Assembly (NCBI GenBank): GCA_022702545.1
Contig: JAHRBC010000008.1
Span: 1,922,001 to 1,986,000, forward strand
DNA from: Phycomyces nitens
Taxonomy: Eukaryota > Mucoromycota > Mucoromycetes > Mucorales > Phycomycetaceae
Reading direction: 5' to 3'
DNA: 64,000 nt
Shown: in pieces, positions 53,301 through 64,000 of the stretch
How the letters are laid out: each line of letters starts with the position of its first letter
How positions within the stretch are numbered: the stretch's first letter is position 1
Position numbers and translations under genes: made by a program
Notes under the pieces: model-generated
What the model was told of the DNA's origin: nothing
Seen by the model: only the letters and a program-made list of their open reading frames with translations
Database searches by the model: none

Positions 53301-56300
53301 GAAGAATCAACTGCAAAGGAAGAAGTTGCCGTGGTTGATACCAAGGTTGACAAGACAGTTACTACTTCTGAAGACGAGACTATCGCTATTATTCAAGACT
53401 CTCTTGCAAAGGAAGAAGTTGCCGTGGTCGATACCAAGGCTGATGAAATCAGTATTACTTCTGAGAAACAGTCTGAATCCGAGGTTTCTAATGTTACTGA
53501 AGAATCGACTACAGAAGAAGAAGTTGTGGTTGTGGTTGAGACCAAGGTTGATCAAACAATTACTACTTCCGAGAAAGATTCTGAGTCCAAGGCCTCTCCT
53601 GCCTCTGAAGAATCCATTTCAAAGGAAGTTTCCGTGGTCGAGACCAAGGTTGATGAGACAACTGCTACTTCCGAGAAAGATTCTGAAGCCAAGGTTCCTG
53701 CTGTTATTGAAGACTCTATTTCAAAGGAAATCACTGTGGCCGAGACCAACGTTGCTGAGACTAACGTTACCGAGACTAACGTTACCGAGACTAGTGTCAC
53801 TGAGACAACAACTGTTTCTGAAAAGGCCCCTGAGACTCAAGTCCCTACCATTGTCGAAGATTCTGTCAAGGTTGTTGCTACAGCACCCATTGTCATTGCT
53901 GAGAATGCTGCCCCTGTTACGCATGCTCCTGTCATGGAGAAGCTCAGCATTTTCCAGCGTGGACCGGCGGCCCACCAGCACACTGCTGCTCACGAGTTTC
54001 AAACCACACAAACAAAGGTCGAAGTTAATCACAAACCTCGCGTATCTCTTGGAGGCTCAGTCAAACAAAGAGCCAACATGTTCAAGGAGAAGATTGACCA
54101 GAATGCCATTGCCGTTCCCTCCAAGAAGAATCTTGAGGCCGTCGATCTCACAAAGAATAGAAGTGTGAGCACCAAGTTGGCAGCAATCAACAAGACTCTT
54201 GACTCTCAGATTGAGACAAAGGTTGAAACACGTACTGAAACAACTGATGAAGCTAGCCAGGAGAATGACAAGGTTGAAACTCAAGTTAAATGCGAAACCA
54301 AGTCTGAAGATGTCGACGTCAAGGCCGAGACAAACGATAGCCCCAAGGTTGAAGATGTTCAGATCGTGGCCGAGCTGAAGACTGAGCAAGAGATCAAGGA
54401 AGTCAAGACTGAAGAGGCCAAGGAGCAGACTGAGACACATGTTGAGTCTGTCAATGTCGAGACAAAGGCTGAGATTAAGGAGGAAACCAAGACTGAGGTT
54501 AAGGAAGACACCAAGGCCGAAGTCAAGGAGAAAGCCAAGACTGAGGTTAAGGAGGAAGTCAAGGAAGATACCAAGGCTGAAGTCAAGACTGAACTCAAGG
54601 AAGAATCCGAGGTTGAAGTTAAGACCGAAGTTAAGGCTGAGGTCAAGGCTGAGACCAAGGAAGAATTCAAGGCTGAGGTCGAGGAAGCCACCAAGACTGA
54701 AGTCAAGGAAGAATCCAAGGAAGATGTCAAGGAAGAATCCAAGACTGAAGCCAAGGAAGAATCCAAGGATGAAACAAATACCGAAGTCTCCGCTGAAGTT
54801 CAGATTGAAGCTTCAAAGGTCGAGTCCGAGATCAAAGAAGATGAGAAGCCTGTCCAGATTGAAGCTACAGTCACCGAGAAAACTGTTGATAAACAAGAGG
54901 CCAGCGAGGTTAACGATGTTCAGATTGAGGCAGTGGTAACTGAAGTGGAGACCAAGAAGCATGAGGCCAAGGCCACATCAAAGGCTGACCACAAGGGCCA
55001 TGCTGACCACCAAGATGCGTCCAGACATACTGTAAAGAAGACTGCTGTTGCCCATGGCAACAAGGAAATCAAGCCAAAATCACCTTCTCGCTCTCCTGTT
55101 CACAGTGGTGCCCACGGAACAGCTGTCAAGACCACTGGTGTACATAAGACCAGACCTGCTGCCTCGACTGCTTCTCATGACTCTGCTGACAAGACCCACG
55201 CCAAGGTTCCCTTGAGAACCAGGACCTCTCCTACTGGTATTGCTCGTGCAACTGTGACCAAGCGTGTTGTTGGTGATTCCCACCACACAAAGGCTTCGGA
55301 AGATGCCGAACATGGTAAGAAGACTGCCACTGGTACAACCGCCACAAAGACTGCTCGCGTTCCTCGTGTAGCCACTCTGGCCAAAAAGACAGCTGCCAAA
55401 ACAGACGAGAAGACGGATGAAAAGGCCAAGAAGCCCGTTACCAAGCCACTTGTGTCTCGTCTGACAGCGCCTACTGCCGCAAGTGCACGCAAACATTCCG
55501 CCGAGACAGCCGAAGCAACAAAGGCACCTGTCAAGACCACCCGACTTGTTAGAAAGAGCCCAACCGCTTCGTCCGTTGCTTCTACTGGTTCAACCAAGCG
55601 CACTAGCCCCAGCAGCACCATTGATGCAACAAAGACGGCTACTTCTTCTGCCACTAGAAAGCCAGCTGTAGCTACTCGTGTTACTCGAGTTTCGGCTGCT
55701 GATAAGGAAGCCAAGGCGTCTACTGAGGCTCCTAAGCGTGTTCGCCGTGTTCCTGCTACTGGTGCAAAGGTAATATAGACAGACGCGTCTGTTTAATTAT
55801 TTATAAAATAAAGTACTAATAATAACTTGTGTTTCCATAAAGGTCCCAGCGGCTGGTGAACCTGCTGTAAAGAGCCCACGCGTCCCAGCACATGGCACGA
55901 CCACTGTCAAGTCATCCGTACGCTCTCCCACCGGTGCACCTACCACAAGAACCCGCAAGACTGAGAAGCCAGCTGCTGACAAGACTGGAAAGAGACTCTC
56001 TGTAAAGAAGGCTACCCACTCTGATGTGAGCAATGAAACCACTAGCTCTGCTGGAAAGGAAAGAGAAGGCGCTCTCAGTCCAGCCACCACCACCACCACA
56101 ATGTCAGGAACCCACACTGACGAGGACGGCGTGAGCGGCGAGAGCATTGATGATCAGACCCACTCTGAGCACACTGAAGATGAAGTGTCAATGACTGCAG
56201 CCGAGTCCATTACTCCTGAAGGCAGCCTTAGTGCAGAAGCTTCTCACGAAGAGCATGAGGAGCATGAAGAACATGAGGAGCATGAAGAACATGAGGAGCA

Positions 56301-56631
56301 TGAAGAACACGAAGAACATGAAGAGCATGAAGAGCACGAAGAGCACGAAGAAGAATCTAGTGATGTGCACGATGATGAGGTTGCTGCCATCACTCAGTCT
56401 GAGAACGTCAAGATTGAGGAGAGTGTTGAGCACATCTCTGCTGAATCTACCACTGCTTCTTTCCGTGGAAAGACTCCCGAGATCTCCCAGCTTCGTAACA
56501 AGTTTGAGCACTTTGGACCTACTCACAATGAGGTTGGAGGACGCACTTCTACTTCCCCTGCCATTAAAGACTTCGGCACCAAATCCCCTGGTAACCGCAT
56601 CAAGGACATGATGAACCGCTTTGGTCAATAA
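50342..56631 (+). CDS. Nucleoside diphosphate kinase domain fused to giant repetitive tail (1,950 aa)
   Basis: Six exons: 50342-50374, 50424-50448, 50509-51004, 51196-51303, 51368-55769, 55843-56631; 5,853 nt, phase consistent. Residues about 121-252 form an NDK domain: TLALIKPDVTEAQYKQEAL with the substrate Lys, FYREHESKPFYDDLVKFM, GSVYAMVLEKENAVQAWREL, IRALFGSDGLHNAAHGSD with the catalytic His, and the end AQREIDIIF. The usual short loop residues are present. The remaining about 1,700 residues are low-complexity: an acidic part (51500-52450), degenerate 30-residue repeats built on TKVTETSSVSEES (52500-53820), a KTEVKEE-rich Lys/Glu part (54400-54780), a basic Ser/Pro/Thr part (55030-56000), a His-Glu-Glu run (56256-56348) and a conserved-looking end. 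Intron 4 is GC-AG. Function of the fusion is unknown. Confidence 0.9.
52500..53820 (+). repeat. Degenerate coding tandem repeats in the NDK tail
   Basis: About 14-18 units of roughly 75-110 bp encode variations of VVETKVTETSSVSEESISKEE. The DNA is similar between units (AAGGAAGAAGTTGCCGTGG recurs), so the array probably grew by recent duplication. Unit length varies by deletion of the middle segment. Confidence 0.85.
56256..56348 (+). repeat. His-Glu-Glu trinucleotide-codon repeat
   Basis: A 9-nt unit (GAG-CAT-GAA and variants) repeats about ten times, encoding EHEEHEEHEE. It is a minisatellite within the NDK-tail gene and a likely length polymorphism. Confidence 0.9.
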
Positions 56632-57037
56632 TCAGGAAGCTTCCCCCCTCTATATATACGCCCATCAAGCCAGGCAAGCAGTAATCACTAAAAAAAAGCA
56701 ACCACACACATATACATACATATATACACGCACAATCACAGTTATAACAAGTCTTTAGGCACAATTTTTTTTCTTATCTTTATTTCTATTCTTTTCTATT
56801 GTTGCGCCTTAATGTTTGTATGAAATGCGCTTCCCCTTTTTCCTCTTCTTCCTCTTCTTATTCTTCCTCTTATTCTTATTCTTATTCTTATTATTTTTTT
56901 AATGAATAAAATATGCACTTTATTTTTTGTATAAAAGAAATGCATCAATTGCGTCATTATTAATATTAAAAAAAATCTTCCCCGCTAGTATTTTAGCTTG
57001 CATTTTCTCTTGACAATAAGCTTTCATACAACTTGAA
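56632..57037. other. Intergenic region between NDK-tail and HSC20
   Basis: 3' UTR and promoter sequence with a pyrimidine-rich stretch (TTCTTATTC units) at 56838-56900. No gene seen. Confidence 0.45.
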
Positions 57038-58030
57038 ATGTTGCGTTCAAAAGGAATCATAATGGCATGCACCCGAGTGCTTATAGCTCGGACCAGCCCT
57101 TTAAAGCCTTCAAAGGGTGCACTGATGGCCTTTCCAAAACCAGTAATGCGTACAATGACAACTGCCAGTCGACCAATGTGGTATGCAGCACATCATGAGA
57201 ATCGCAAGACATGTTGGAAATGCGAGGCGTCTGTTCCTAATGACAAACTTCATTGTGACAATACTGATTGTGGGGTAATTCAGCCCGTACCCTCTGACAT
57301 CAACTTCTTTGGATTACTCGATGCAGGAAAAGGACCTAACCAGTAAGTGATTGCTTTGTAAACACAATGGCGGTTGACAGGCAGTATAGTGATGAGCCAA
57401 CGTATAATGTGGACACCAAGGCTTTGAGAAGAAAGTTTTTGCGGCTGCAGCAAAAGGCACACCCTGACAGCTACTCTCAGGCATCAAAGGTAAATGCTTG
57501 TTCTTAATTAGAAGCATTAAATTACATAAGCAAAGAGAAAAAGGGAGATCAAGAAATTATAAACTTAAATAGCACGAGTATTCCCTGGCCCAAACCCAAT
57601 CTTCTGTGATCAACAAAGCCTACAAAACTCTGTTGGACCCTCTTGTGCGCGCACACTATATGTTGTCGCTCAAGGGTAAGCAGGTGAGTGAGTCTGAATC
57701 CCTTCAGGACCCTGAACTTTTGATGGACGTGATGGAATTCCGGGAGGAGCTGGAGGACGCTGAAACCAATGAAGATGTGGCCAGGCTCAAGACGATCAAT
57801 GATGGTAAAGCTTGTGGGTTTAGCAAAGTTTGTATATTAATATTAATTTTTGGAATCGGGTGATTTTTGCAGAGAAATATCGGCAGGCGGTTGAGCATAT
57901 CTCTGAAGCGTTTGAAAACAAGGATTATGAACTTGCAAAAGAGTATACTATCCAGCTCCAATATTGGGAAAAGATTCGCCGGGTCATTATTGACTGGAGT
58001 CCTGGGAAAAGAGTGGAAATTGAGCATTAG
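57038..58030 (+). CDS. Mitochondrial co-chaperone HSC20/Jac1 (J-protein for Fe-S assembly)
   Basis: Delivers the scaffold ISCU to the mitochondrial Hsp70 and stimulates its ATPase. Four exons: 57038-57342, 57381-57489, 57573-57804, 57873-58030; 267 aa. The N-terminal about 50 residues are basic and Ser/Thr-rich, fitting a mitochondrial presequence. A tetracysteine zinc site follows (CWKCEASVPNDKLHCDNTDC), as in animal HSC20 but absent from yeast Jac1. The J-domain has INFFGLLDAG, FLRLQQKAHPDSY with the HPD motif, and INKAYKTLLDPLVRAHYML. The C-terminal ISCU-binding helices contain LMDVMEFREELEDAE and IQLQYWEKIRRVI. All typical blocks are intact. Confidence 0.95.
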
Positions 58031-58999
58031 GCATATGTTTATTAAAATGAAAAGGAATTTCTGTGGATCCCACTTGGATTTCTCACGAACATCTCATATT
58101 ATATTATATTATTGACAAAATTTTACATGCTATTTATTAATTTAGCGTGAATTTATAAAATGTATATATATATATATATATATATATTGGCATTCTTTAT
58201 AATTCCAGTGTAACTGGGAATTATGACTTGGTCTATAGTGAATAAAGAGGTTGAACTGTTGGTATTTCATATTAATTGCCAGTGATCAGCTGCTCATAAT
58301 TGTATGCACAAGATTGGTAATTTATGATAAATACCGAGCATTATGGCATTATAGTAAACTAGAGGCATATATAAATTATTCGTATATATATTTTTTATTT
58401 ATTATTGCAAAGATCAGTAAAATATTTTTTTTTTACATGTATTTATATTTCTTAGCTGGCTGCTCTTGAAGATGAGTGTAACATTACGATTTTTCTTTTT
58501 TGAAATAAAGTAAAAATAAAAAGAGCATTGGTAATCTGATGAAAATGTCTGTAATTCTTGAAATTGCCTTGAATTGCAGAAAAAGGCTCAAGCGAAATTT
58601 TGGTCTAGATAAGCTGTAGGGATGTGCGTTTATTAAACAGGATCAAAAGGGGATATCCAAAGAGGACATGGAAATAATTCAGTAGAGAGATTGTTAAGGA
58701 TCGGGTTTGCCAGGGACGGAGTTCTCGGTTAGGCCTGGGTAACCCCCCGTTCTCCTTTCCAAAATGAAGATCGATTTTGTTTCCTTTTAGAATTGGGTAC
58801 AAAGTATATATATCAGTATAGATTTCCTAATGACTTGTCTGGACTGTGCTCAATAAACTCAAAATACATAAAAACGACAATTATAGAGAGTAATTATGGA
58901 TACAATAAGCACAATGAAACGATCGTGAATCACAAGAATACAAAAACTTGTTAATTTGCCTATTGGGATTTCAATTGAATTTCTTTTATATAATTATAC

Positions 59000-59035
<36 letters not shown>

Positions 59036-59279
59036 CATCATAATTTTATTTTATTTTGAAAATGTATATAGTTAATCATTAAGCATTTGTAGAGATTACC
59101 AAGAAAATAGCAATAATTATAAATAAATAAAGTAAAATAAAATAGCAATATATTTAAAATATTGTATTTATTTTTATAATTATAAAAAAAAATCAGATTA
59201 ACATTTAGACATAAAGAATTCACTTCCAGTTCCCCACTTTTACTTCTTCACTCTTCTTCCTCACCTTTCTCACCAACAA
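58031..59279. repeat. AT-rich intergenic region with microsatellites
   Basis: A (TA)n tract lies at 58160-58187 and an (ATT)n tract at 58999-59034. The region is very AT-rich, with no motif-bearing frame and no tRNA seen. Confidence 0.7.
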
Positions 59280-62200
59280 ATGAGCGCCCTGGCCTTGAAG
59301 CGAAGGACTCCCTCGCTCGGTGCCTTGCCTGCACTTCCCGTCATCTCAGTCATCGACATGCCTCTACCATCTCATTCCACAAAGCAAATCCAAACTACCT
59401 CTCTTTACCACACCTGCTGTTCTGTTCTCAATCAGCTGTCTGCAGTCGAGGGAATGATGTGCTACCTCGAGATGGACACCACAACCCTCACCACAGTCTC
59501 ATCAGAACCATCGACACCCACGCTTAGTAATGGAGACCCACTTTCGAAATTGTGGGCCATGGCCCGTCTTGGATCACCCCTTTGCACCCTCTTCAATGTC
59601 CTCTCGCCAGAGACACCCCTCCACATAGACGCTGACCCAACCCACAGCACAATGAACACCTGCAAAAAGAGCATATACCATTTCCTCGTGGGCTGCCGAA
59701 ACCAGCTAGGCTTTACTGAGGAAGACGTCTTTACCATCTCCGATCTTTACCAAGACGACACCAATGGATTTGTAAAGGTAATTTATAATTTGTCAATTCA
59801 ATTCCAAACTTGCAATTTTCCTCTTCATTGTCTAGCCTGATTGTTATCATTATTACTATTACTACTATTACTATATTATTATTACTATTACTATTATTTT
59901 GCATCTGTGCTCTTTATTGTGCTACAAGTCAGAATGTCATTGAGCATTTCTGATGCTGGGAACAGCGTGAGGAAAGCGGAATGAGTATTGCACACGCTTT
60001 ATATTGTACCACATACAAACACCATGGCATTTTCTTTCTAGTCGCACTAATTCTATTGGTTTCCACTTTATATATATATACACATATATATACATATATA
60101 TATATACATTTGCAATTGTGATTTCTTACCCTTACCCTAACAGGTTGTCAATACTATCAGCAAACTCTTGCTCCTTCTCGAAGAGCGTGGAATTATCTCG
60201 GCCCATTCTTCCCATCGAAACTCGGATCCAAATGCCCCAAAGGATACACGTGACAAGGTTGTCCTGGAGCTCATAGAATCGGAGCGTACCTATGTCCAGT
60301 ATATGGAGACACTTCAGGTAAATATCATCTTTATCATCTTTATCTTTATCTTTATTATTGCGCCTTGCACTCAATGCAATATACCAATCACAGCCATGCT
60401 CACCTTAATTTGTATTTTCTTTTTTTTAAAAAATCATATTAGAATTACATGCGTGAATTACAATCCCAAAATATCGTCTCGTCCGACTGTGTTCACTATC
60501 TCTTTGGCAATCTTAATTCGCTCGTCGATTTCCAACGTCGCTTTTTGTTCCAATTAGAGGAGATTGCCGAGAAATCCCCAGAAGAACAGCGTGTAGGATA
60601 TCTGTTTTCACAAATGGAAGAAGCATTTGCAGTCTATGAGCCCTATTGCGCAAACTACTACTCTGCTCAGCACTTGGTAGTCCAGGAGGCTCCAAAACTC
60701 CAGAAACTTGGCCAGATTCTGAATCCAGTTTATGAACTGCCCTCAATACTCATCAGACCTGTCCAGCGTATCTGCAAATATCCTCTTCTCCTGATCCAGC
60801 TGCTCAAGAGCACCAGTAAAGATTGGAAATACTACAAAGAGACCGAGCAAGGTCTCGAGGCCATCCGCAGAGTCACTGAAAAGGTCAATGAGACCCAGCG
60901 CCAGCACGAGAATGTCCAGGCAGTCGAAGAACTCAAGCGAAGAGTGTGCGATCTAGAGGTAAAAGATAATAATTACCTAAACGACGCATGTATATTTATT
61001 TACCTATTACTTTTCAGGACTTGGCCATAGATACCTATGGAAATCTGCTCTTACAGGACAAGATGATTGTGTCCATGAATGAGAATGAACGAGAACTCCA
61101 TTGTTTCTTGTTTGAAAAGGTCATTCTGATGTGCAAATACATCAAGGAATCCAAGAATATCCTCACAAAGGGAACCACACTCTCAATCAAGAAAAAGAGA
61201 AGGGGCAGTCTTCAGTCAAAGTGCACCATCTATGCCAACCGTATCCTGGGTGTCCACAACAAGTCTTCTCCTGGTTCCTGGACTCTCTTGATGGAGTACA
61301 AGGAAAAGGAGGTTGAGCAGATGTTCCTCCGGTTCCGCAACGAAGAACAGGTCAAGAAGTGGGAATCTACGCTTCTGAAGATCAAGGTGACCCACAAGGC
61401 CAATGTACCCAACACCCATCTCTTGTCCATGCCACTCTCCAATACCCCCAACTCGCACCTGAGTGGTCGTGGATTTGGATCTGATGATGAAGACGAGGAA
61501 GAAGACGAGGAAGAAGAGTATGAGGCAGAGGAAGAAGACGAATACCATCAGCCTCGACGGAATAACTCTGTCACCCAGGCCTACCATAGCACACATAGAA
61601 CTAAACCAGCTCATGATGGCCACCCTCCCCTTCCATCTACTCCTGCATCTACATCTGGCCCCATCACCCCACTTCCACGCACTAGTTCCAGCATAACCAC
61701 GGGACTCTTGAGCACCTCGCCACCCTTTGACTATGGCCTCCCTGCCTCACCACCTCCCTCAACCCCTTCGTCCCCTACCAGCTCGCGTGTGTCTACAGCC
61801 AGTAGCAGTGGTTCGGCTGGATCTGTGTGGCATCGTCGTACGGAAGAGACCAACTCTCCTTTGGCAGAAATTGCAACCAAGTTTATGGCTGGCGATCATA
61901 GTCTGAACATGACAGACGACGGTCGAAACCACCTCTACACACACCCAACCCCTCCAATCGGCCGCAGTCAGTCGCATTCGGCTGCACCTGGAGTTCCTCC
62001 GGCAGGTCTCGGTATCTATCCCATCCCCCCTCCTTTACTGCAGACCCGCCTGCGCTCCCAAAGCAGCCCAAACATCCAAAAGGCCAACTCGAACCAGAAC
62101 CCGAACCCAGCCGGACCACAGCAATGGGATGAACTTCCCCAGATGCCCATCAGTTCACGCACACCCTACCACAATCTACACATCGTCCGACCCACAACTT

Positions 62201-62532
62201 CCACACCTCGTCTGGGCGAATCCCATCCCCAGCAACACTCTCCAATTGACCGCACTATGCCTAGTTCACCTGGATCTGTAAAGGTCAAACTGAGCTACCA
62301 CGACGGCATCTATGTCATCGTTGTTCCTCAGGAAGCGACCTTTTTGGAGCTCATGGAGAGAGTCGAGCGAAAGATTCGGCTGGTAGCAAATCTCCAGCCC
62401 AACGAGATGTTGAAACTAAAGTATCCTGATGAAGACGGTGATCATATCACAATCAGTTCTGATGACGATGTCCTCATGGCATTCGAGAGTCGCGGTATTC
62501 ACAATGCAATCAACCTCTTTGTCAGCCTGTAG
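59280..62532 (+). CDS. CDC24: Cdc24-type guanine nucleotide exchange factor
   Basis: Activates Cdc42 for polar growth. Four exons: 59280-59777, 60144-60317, 60443-60958, 61018-62532; 2,703 nt, 900 aa. Order of parts: a calponin-homology-like region (LGSPLCTLFNVLSP, FTEEDVFTISDLYQDDTNGFVK), the DH domain (VVLELIESERTYVQYMETLQ, YLFGNLNSLVDFQRRFLFQL, ILIRPVQRICKYPLLL), a PH domain (GNLLLQDKMIVSM, ELHCFLFEKVILMCK, WTLLMEYKEKE, QVKKWESTL), a disordered Pro/Ser region (about 61470-62270), and a C-terminal PB1 domain (VKVKLSYHDGIYVIVV, LKLKYPDEDGDHITISSDDD with the OPCA acidic loop). The PB1 domain binds the scaffold Bem1 in yeast. Layout equals that of yeast Cdc24. Confidence 0.95.
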
Positions 62533-63435
62533 ACCAAATCACACCACACCACAGCACACCACACCACACCACACCACACTACACACTACACACACACACA
62601 CTTCCCATTCCTTCCCACCCCTAACCCTTCCTTTTATACCTCTTAGTCCATTTCATATACTGAACATTTTTCCTCTTTTTTCTTCTTATACGGCTTTTGA
62701 GCCAAGTTTATTATTATTCACATTATCCAATCTATCCAACACATACAAAAAAAAAGAATAAGAACAAGAAGAAGAAGAAGAACCTTGGCCTTTCTATTTC
62801 TTATATCTGTCTAGAAGAAAAGAAAGAAAAAAGAGCCAAGCAAAAACTGTTTTCTTTTCTTTTCTTTTCTTTTCTTTCTGCATTCGTTTTTCTTATTTCT
62901 GTTCTATAGTATCCCTTTTGTATGTTTTATGTCTCCTATCCATATCTTTTTATCTCTTTCTATATTCAACGAATTGCATGTAAATACAAAACATTACTAT
63001 CCTTTTTATTAAACAAAAATTTACCTGAATTAATTGTCTCTCTTGGATCTCCCGTCAACTCGGCCTAGTGATAAACAGTGATTCTGCAGACCTGCATAAA
63101 CCTTGCTTATAAAATGCACAATTGTGAATTGGTTTTTATTTAGTATTATTATTATTATTTATTCCAAATATTATACGTGTACTTTTTTTACGAATATCGA
63201 CCAACAGCATCATACCTACAGCGATCAATTCCAACAGACAGCTGTGAACGGGAAATCTATTATACAGGGAAAACATTGAACCATTATCATCTTCTAATTC
63301 GGCTTATTTTTTCTTTATTGATCTGGATCAGTAATGTTTTCTATATTGAACGCACACACATATATATATCTCTGTTAATTGCATTGTTCTTGTCCTTTCT
63401 CTCTTATAAACCTCTCTCTTTTTTTGTTTTCTTAA
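62533..63435. repeat. Intergenic region with CACAC and pyrimidine/purine tracts
   Basis: A CACAC-type repeat lies at 62541-62600 just after the CDC24 stop; (TTTTC)n lies at 62852-62877. The rest should include the promoter of the MFS gene. No gene seen. Confidence 0.6.
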
Positions 63436-64000
63436 ATGAAGCCGCTATCTCGGCATACCACAAACCACTCTGGCAAGAGCTACCTTGAAAGAGAGCTGGT
63501 GATCTCTTTGGATAATGATGGTCCATTGGTTGGGGCTTCAATGATGGCTCTTGAGCTTAGTCAGAAAGACGATAGCTCTCTAGACCAATGTAGAATATCC
63601 CATGATGAAGCAACCATTGAAGAGAATACAACCAAGCAAGATGTTCAATACACTACAGAGAAATCAGACACTTCAAGTATACATTCTCCTAATCCCACAT
63701 TGTCCCACATACCGTGGTATATGTTCTGGAAGGACAGGACAGTGACCCAAGTAGACCCTCGGAGCTTTTCGCCTTTCAAGAAGCATCTCATTCTATTGAT
63801 TGTGTCTTTGGCAGGCTCAACGTAAGCTGATTTTGGTCTATAAATCATTCTAAACACCTTGTTAGATCCCCTATATCAACTACTGTCTATGCAAGTATAA
63901 AGTAAAAAAAAAGTAGAAAGGATACCAAATCCTAAATCGTCAATTTCATATAGTACCCTGCCTTGGTTACTATGCAAAATTACTTTAATACCACAGACAC
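63436..64000 (+). CDS. MFS multidrug transporter, N-terminal part (runs off window)
   Basis: Start of a DHA1-type drug:proton antiporter, a plasma-membrane exporter with 12 helices. Exons visible: 63436-63821, 63866-63890, 63954 onward. The N-terminal about 100 residues are hydrophilic, as usual. Then FSPFKKHLILLIVSLAG starts helix 1, and splicing gives STSPISTTVYYPALVTMQNY, the block typical of Qdr/Tpo-type transporters. The second intron (63891-63953) begins with GC (GCAAGT) and restores TVYYPAL exactly. Exon 2 is only 25 nt. The rest of the protein lies outside the window. Confidence 0.85.

Noticed and set aside
53221..54168. 315-codon open frame on the plus strand, Leu/Arg/Pro-rich
   Set aside because: It is a second-frame shadow of the repeat array in the NDK-tail gene; composition simply mirrors the repeats.
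55175..55714. 179-codon minus-strand frame over the basic tail
   Set aside because: Antisense shadow of the low-complexity coding region with no family motif.
56256..56348. CRISPR-like regular repeat
   Set aside because: No spacers; it is an in-frame coding minisatellite in a eukaryotic gene.
56188..56628. Minus-strand frame with a Phe/Met/Leu run resembling membrane helices
   Set aside because: Complement of the His-Glu-Glu repeat; not a real membrane protein.

Overview
This window looks like nuclear DNA from an early-diverging fungus, most probably Mucoromycota/Mucorales. The evidence is an AT-rich background, dense short introns (about 45-110 nt), single-exon F-box/leucine-rich genes of the kind expanded in mucoralean fungi, a fungal Cdc24 with CH-DH-PH-PB1 order, and a WDR81-type BEACH protein together with LINE, DIRS-like and Tc1-like relics. 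No database search was possible, so the species is not named.

Layout. 1-624 (-) is clathrin light chain, cut by the window edge. 969-7358 (-) is a glycogenin with an about 1,500-residue acidic/Thr-rich tail. 7600-8513 (-) is peptidyl-tRNA hydrolase 2. 8514-11071 is a gene-poor gap. 11072-14864 (+) holds two F-box-type genes. 15600-19300 is a graveyard of mobile elements: a Tc1/mariner transposase relic, a DIRS-like RT/RNase H relic and a LINE relic. 19602-20070 (-) is 5-hydroxyisourate hydrolase. 20974-22161 (+) is an unrecognised proline-rich protein. 22581-23811 (-) is a Mid2-like single-pass membrane protein. 24366-28645 (-) is a run of three ER genes: EMC8/9, ALG14 and LCB2. 28865-30470 (-) is pantothenate kinase. 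32295-39340 (-) is a WDR81 homologue. 39463-42360 (-) is an SH3-WW-PH-RhoGAP protein.

43270-48750 is a second mobile-element island. It holds a TIR-bearing element split by a fold-back LINE insertion, a gene with a serine-recombinase-like YARKS domain, and LINE relics. From 49016 all genes are on the plus strand: RBM42, a nucleoside diphosphate kinase domain fused to an about 1,700-residue repetitive tail (50342-56631), the Fe-S co-chaperone HSC20/Jac1, Cdc24, and the start of an MFS drug transporter.

The host genes are housekeeping functions: vesicle coats, glycogen priming, protein and lipid biosynthesis at the ER, CoA synthesis, endosome maturation and Cdc42/Rho signalling. Notable points are eight GC-AG introns, an 8-nt microexon in the SH3 domain, the two enzyme-plus-giant-tail proteins, the YARKS protein, and a LINE insertion flanked by a 15-bp direct repeat and folded back on itself. 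Exon coordinates were worked out by hand from splice signals, reading phase and family conservation. They are firm for most genes, and less so for WDR81 and the RhoGAP gene.
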